Shown: piece after piece, positions 61,481 to 64,000 of the stretch
How positions within the stretch are numbered: position 1 is the first letter of the stretch
Layout: each line of letters opens with the position of its first letter
Assembly (NCBI GenBank): GCA_964424945.1
Contig: CAYRLB010000002.1
Coordinates: forward strand, 1-64,000
Length of the DNA: 64,000 nucleotides
DNA from: WHSP01 sp964424945
GTDB taxonomy: Bacteria; Gemmatimonadota; Gemmatimonadetes; Longimicrobiales; Longimicrobiaceae
Reading direction: 5' to 3'
Made by a program: the position numbers and the translations under genes
The notes under the pieces: model-generated
Seen by the model: only the letters and a program-made list of their open reading frames with translations
Databases searched by the model: none
What the model was told of the DNA's origin: nothing

Positions 61481-62320
61481 TCATGCCATCTTCTCGGTCG
61501 CGCGCCGGTACCGCACCTTTCCGGTTCGCGCCTCCCGGAGCGCCTGAAGAAACCCATTCGACAATGTATCGAAAGCGCCCATCTCCCGAAGCTTCCCGGG
61601 GCTGATGTCGACGGTCGAGCGGAATGCATTGCGCAAGCCTCCGTCCGACGAGTAGCCGCAGGAAAGCGCCACATCGGAGATCGAGCGCCCCGGATCGTCC
61701 AGCATCTCGGCGGCGAGCAGCAGCCGGACCCAGAGGAGCAGCCTTCGCGGCGCCGGCAGCCCCGCACGCCTACACCAGCGCAGAAGCGTACGCGTCGTGA
61801 TGAAGAGATTCCGCGCGAGCTGCTCGCTCCCCCCGCCATCCAGCACCACCTCCACCGTCGTATTCAGAATCGCCCGCGCTGCGCCCGACGTCGAAGGGTC
61901 GAGCGAACCACCGATCAGCGTCTTGAGCGGTCGCCCACGCGCCGCTTCGATGCGTCGCCGGATCGAGATGGGCGCCGTGTCCTCATCCGTACAGATGATC
62001 TGCACCGCGCCTGCCGCGCCCAACCGTCGCACCACCTCGAACGCCCCCGGCCCCGCTTCCAGCGCCGGAATGACCGTCACCGACGGATAAAGCTGCAGCA
62101 TAGCGAGCAGCTCAGCCGATACCTGTGGATTCGAGGCCGTTGCCTCCAGCGGATCCACCACCGCCACCGCAGACGCCGGAGCCGATCGGATGAGCTCCAT
62201 CAGCTCATTCCAGCCGTCGACCTGCCTGAACCGGAAGGTCGGACGTGCCGCACTCCTGACCCGCTCGGCGAAGAGTCGATCAGGATGGAGAAGGAAGAGC
62301 GCGCGCTCGGGAGTTTTCAT
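61481..62320 (-). CDS. AraC-type regulator with receiver-like N-terminus
   Basis: 279 residues from ATG 62320. The C-terminal 100 residues carry an AraC helix-turn-helix pair ending in 'SISDVALSCGYSSDGGLRNAFRSTVDISPGKLRE'. The N-terminal 120 residues ('RALFLLHPDRLFAERVRSA', 'AVAVVDPLEA') resemble a CheY-like fold, but no clear phosphoacceptor arrangement is seen, so it may be a pseudo-receiver. It is divergent from a 41-residue lipoprotein gene 123 bases away, a possible target. Confidence 0.8.
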   Translation of the reverse strand: MKTPERALFLLHPDRLFAERVRSAARPTFRFRQVDGWNELMELIRSAPASAVAVVDPLEATASNPQVSAELLAMLQLYPSVTVIPALEAGPGAFEVVRRLGAAGAVQIICTDEDTAPISIRRRIEAARGRPLKTLIGGSLDPSTSGAARAILNTTVEVVLDGGGSEQLARNLFITTRTLLRWCRRAGLPAPRRLLLWVRLLLAAEMLDDPGRSISDVALSCGYSSDGGLRNAFRSTVDISPGKLREMGAFDTLSNGFLQALREARTGKVRYRRATEKMA

Positions 62321-62443
62321 TATTTGTCGTAAACAATGCGCAGATGCGGTCCGGACGGGTGGGAGTCTGCTGGTCGACTCTTCCACCTTTCAGAAGCGTT
62401 CGGCGGGCGCCGAGCGAAAACCACTTCGCCCCGGAGTTTTCTC

Positions 62444-62569
62444 ATGCGAATCGTCCGCCTTCTGCTTGTTGCCTGCACCATCATGGCCGTGTCCGCCTGC
62501 TCCGATGCCGACATCACGGCGCCCAACCTCCCCTGCCCTCCAGGAACGTACGCCGGGTCCGGCTGCTGA
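62444..62569 (+). CDS. Tiny lipoprotein
   Basis: 41 residues from ATG 62444 (CGGAG about 9 bases upstream). A signal segment MRIVRLLLVACTIMAVSAC ends in a lipobox Cys, leaving a mature peptide of about 23 residues with two more Cys (at LPCPPG and the C-terminal Cys). The remaining Cys pair could form a disulfide loop. No family recognised. It is divergent from the AraC-like gene and converges with the TPR-like gene. Confidence 0.6.
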   Translation: MRIVRLLLVACTIMAVSACSDADITAPNLPCPPGTYAGSGC

Positions 62570-62577
62570 AAAAACGC

Positions 62578-62600
62578 GGGAGGTGGCTTGGCCGCCTCCC
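62578..62600 (-). terminator. Terminator of the TPR-like gene
   Basis: A 10-bp stem (GGGAGGTGGC with GCCGCCTCCC, one wobble pair) and a 3-base loop. On the minus strand it is followed by GCG and six T, so it ends the TPR-like gene; it also lies just past the tiny lipoprotein stop. Confidence 0.8.
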
Positions 62601-62642
62601 GGTGTCTGGAGCAGAACTCAGACGACTTCTGCTCATCGACAC

Positions 62643-63890
62643 CTACGCTGCAGCCGTCACCAGATTCCGGACGAGTTCATCGGCAAATTCGAGCACCCTG
62701 CGGGGTGCTCGCTTTGCTTCAGCCGTTCGCGCCGCATCGGACGCGCGGATCTCCTCCATCAGGGCATCCGCATCGAGCCGGATCTCTCCCTCACCCCTGC
62801 TTTCGGCGAGCGCCGAGGCGCGGATCGCGATCTCACGAGCACTTTCAAGAAGCCCGAGAGATACCGCCCCCCGGGCGGTATCGAGCAGCGCACTCGAGGC
62901 GCGCGATGCAGTCGCCGGCTCCAGAAGCAGGCGGTCGAGCTCCGCCGCCGATTCGGAAAAGAGGTTGAGGTCCCCCGTCGCTCCCGCTGCCCTGGCGATC
63001 CCGGCCAGCCTTGCCGCGTGGTCCGAACTGGTGCCGGTCTCAGAAGGAATCGCCCTGAGGACGTCTAGTGCGGCGCGAAAAAATCCACGACCCATCCAGA
63101 AGACGGCGATATCGTGAGCGAGCCAGGGTACACGGGGATGGTCCGGCCCGTAGATCCGTAGCGCGGCACGTCCGTTCGTGACAGCCTGCGGCAGGTTGTC
63201 CACCTTCATGGCGAGGACAGCCAGCTCGTGATAGGCCATCGCCTCCTGTTGCGTCAGCCCCTGCCTGCGCGCTCGGCGGAGGCCCCTTTCGAGGCTTCGG
63301 CGGGCCCCCGGGAAGTTGCCCTTCATATAGCCGGTGATCCCCAGGCCGAGGGTGCTGAGGACATACGCCTGCCAGTCCCCCGCCTTCCTGGCCCGCACGA
63401 TCGCTTCCCAGTACCAGCTTTCGGCGCGGGCGTATTCCGCGAGATCCCGCAGGCGGCGCCCCGCCCGGGCCGCGGCTGACGCGTCGGCGGGTATCGCCAG
63501 CGCCGCGAGCTGCGCGAACTCCACCGCGGTGCGTGGCGCGTTGCCCGAATCCGCCCACTCCTCGATCGTGGAACAGCGCGCCGCTACCACTGGAGCCTGG
63601 AGCGTCCTCCTGAACAGCTCGGCCAACGCCTCGACCGCATCCGTTGCCTCGCCCAGGCCGCGGGCGGCAGCGATCAGTGCCAGCCGCGACTGATACGCTT
63701 CGGAGGAGAACAGCTCCCTGCGCTGCCGAGGACGCATCTGACTCCACAGAGCGACGGCCCGGTACGTCTTCCAGAGGACCAGCGCCTCGTCCCCACTGAA
63801 TTCCTCGAGGATAACCTGCCCCTCGATTCGCTCATTCCCGCTGAGCAGCGGAGGCGGTACGCGCTGTGGCTGCCTTCTCGTACTGTTCAA
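62643..63890 (-). CDS. TPR-like helical protein
   Basis: 415 residues, nearly all alpha-helical, Ala/Arg-rich. TPR-type pairs are visible in the middle ('AESWYWEAIVRARKAGDWQAYVLSTLGLG', 'GNFPGARRSLERGLRRARRQGLTQQEAMAYHELAVLAMKVDNLPQAVTNGRAALRIYG'). There is no DNA-binding domain, signal or membrane span. TPRs bind protein or peptide partners; the role here is unknown. The first start is TTG 63890 without a good ribosome-binding site, so the true start may be a little downstream. Confidence 0.7.
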   Translation of the reverse strand: MNSTRRQPQRVPPPLLSGNERIEGQVILEEFSGDEALVLWKTYRAVALWSQMRPRQRRELFSSEAYQSRLALIAAARGLGEATDAVEALAELFRRTLQAPVVAARCSTIEEWADSGNAPRTAVEFAQLAALAIPADASAAARAGRRLRDLAEYARAESWYWEAIVRARKAGDWQAYVLSTLGLGITGYMKGNFPGARRSLERGLRRARRQGLTQQEAMAYHELAVLAMKVDNLPQAVTNGRAALRIYGPDHPRVPWLAHDIAVFWMGRGFFRAALDVLRAIPSETGTSSDHAARLAGIARAAGATGDLNLFSESAAELDRLLLEPATASRASSALLDTARGAVSLGLLESAREIAIRASALAESRGEGEIRLDADALMEEIRASDAARTAEAKRAPRRVLEFADELVRNLVTAAA

Positions 63891-63912
63891 GATGCAGATC
63901 CAGGGAGGTGGA

Positions 63913-63948
63913 TGCCGATCACATGGCTTTCGCCATCAGATGTCGGCA
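63913..63948. repeat. Imperfect inverted repeat upstream of TPR-like gene
   Basis: Arms TGCCGA..ATGGC and GCCAT..TCGGCA flank a TTTC centre, 23 bases upstream of the TPR-like gene. It could be an operator or a transcript hairpin. The rest of the window to 64000 shows no gene. Confidence 0.4.
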
Positions 63949-64000
63949 CAAGATGTCTCAAGTGTAACTACAGGACGGATTTCTAACAATGATCTTCAGC

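Noticed and set aside
1..64000. CRISPR arrays, rRNA and tRNA genes, insertion sequences
   Set aside because: No regularly spaced identical repeats, no recognisable RNA gene cores and no transposase-like proteins were seen.

Overview
The window is high-GC, densely coded DNA from a Gram-negative-type bacterium. It encodes lipoboxes, a TonB-dependent receptor, an Omp85-type outer-membrane barrel and many secreted beta-propellers. This mix, with tiny lipoproteins and alternative GTG/TTG starts, fits Gemmatimonadota or a neighbouring phylum, but that is an inference from style and not from a marker gene. No rRNA, tRNA, CRISPR array, transposase or integrase was seen. Two runs of exactly 100 N (30514-30613 and 60279-60378) are assembly gaps, and each interrupts a gene.

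The main feature is a minus-strand contractile injection system (CIS, phage-tail-like) locus from about 34890 down to 4308, preceded by a SARP/BTAD-type regulator (35011-35934). In transcription order it encodes: a small conserved protein, a tail-terminator-like protein with a lectin-like C-terminus, one sheath, one tube, a tail-assembly-chaperone-like protein, an Ala-rich protein broken by a gap, a hub/adaptor, an 1143-residue tape measure, a protein with about 12 NHL repeats plus an HExxH protease, a giant protein with eight peptidoglycan-binding-like repeats and a lytic-transglycosylase-like tail, gpD, gpV, PAAR, gp25 and gpJ. After these come a gpI/Afp12-like wedge with an inserted propeller, two related fibre-like proteins (one with eleven exact 20-residue repeats) and a final unknown protein. 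No AAA+ ATPase (Afp15 type) is in the window, nor are capsid, terminase or replication genes. Several genes overlap as ATGA, GTGA or TGATG, which suggests one translationally coupled operon. Downstream is a two-gene unit: a membrane protein with a duplicated module, then a Dyp-type heme peroxidase.

From 36268 to 41924 (minus) lie a sialidase-like lipoprotein with a CPCC motif, a TonB receptor and a His/Cys-rich secreted protein, which look like a metal (perhaps copper) acquisition set, and then an MFS transporter of the hexuronate/anion:cation symporter type. Next come an orphan double-PAS histidine kinase, an SMP-30/gluconolactonase, a protein kinase-like/Omp85 fusion, a secreted propeller, a plus-strand group (AlkZ-like DNA glycosylase, DUF1697, YdeI-like, AI-2E-type permease), an amino-acid permease, a DedA protein and a RES-Xre toxin-antitoxin pair.

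The right end carries sugar catabolism: a GH43 arabinanase, a PQQ-type sugar dehydrogenase, 2-keto-3-deoxygluconate kinase and KDPG aldolase. With the MFS transporter and the lactonase these suggest use of plant cell-wall arabinan and uronates. It also has a 49-residue DUF5989 protein, a BlaI-type repressor without a sensor, an AraC-like regulator divergent from a 41-residue lipoprotein, and a TPR-like protein.
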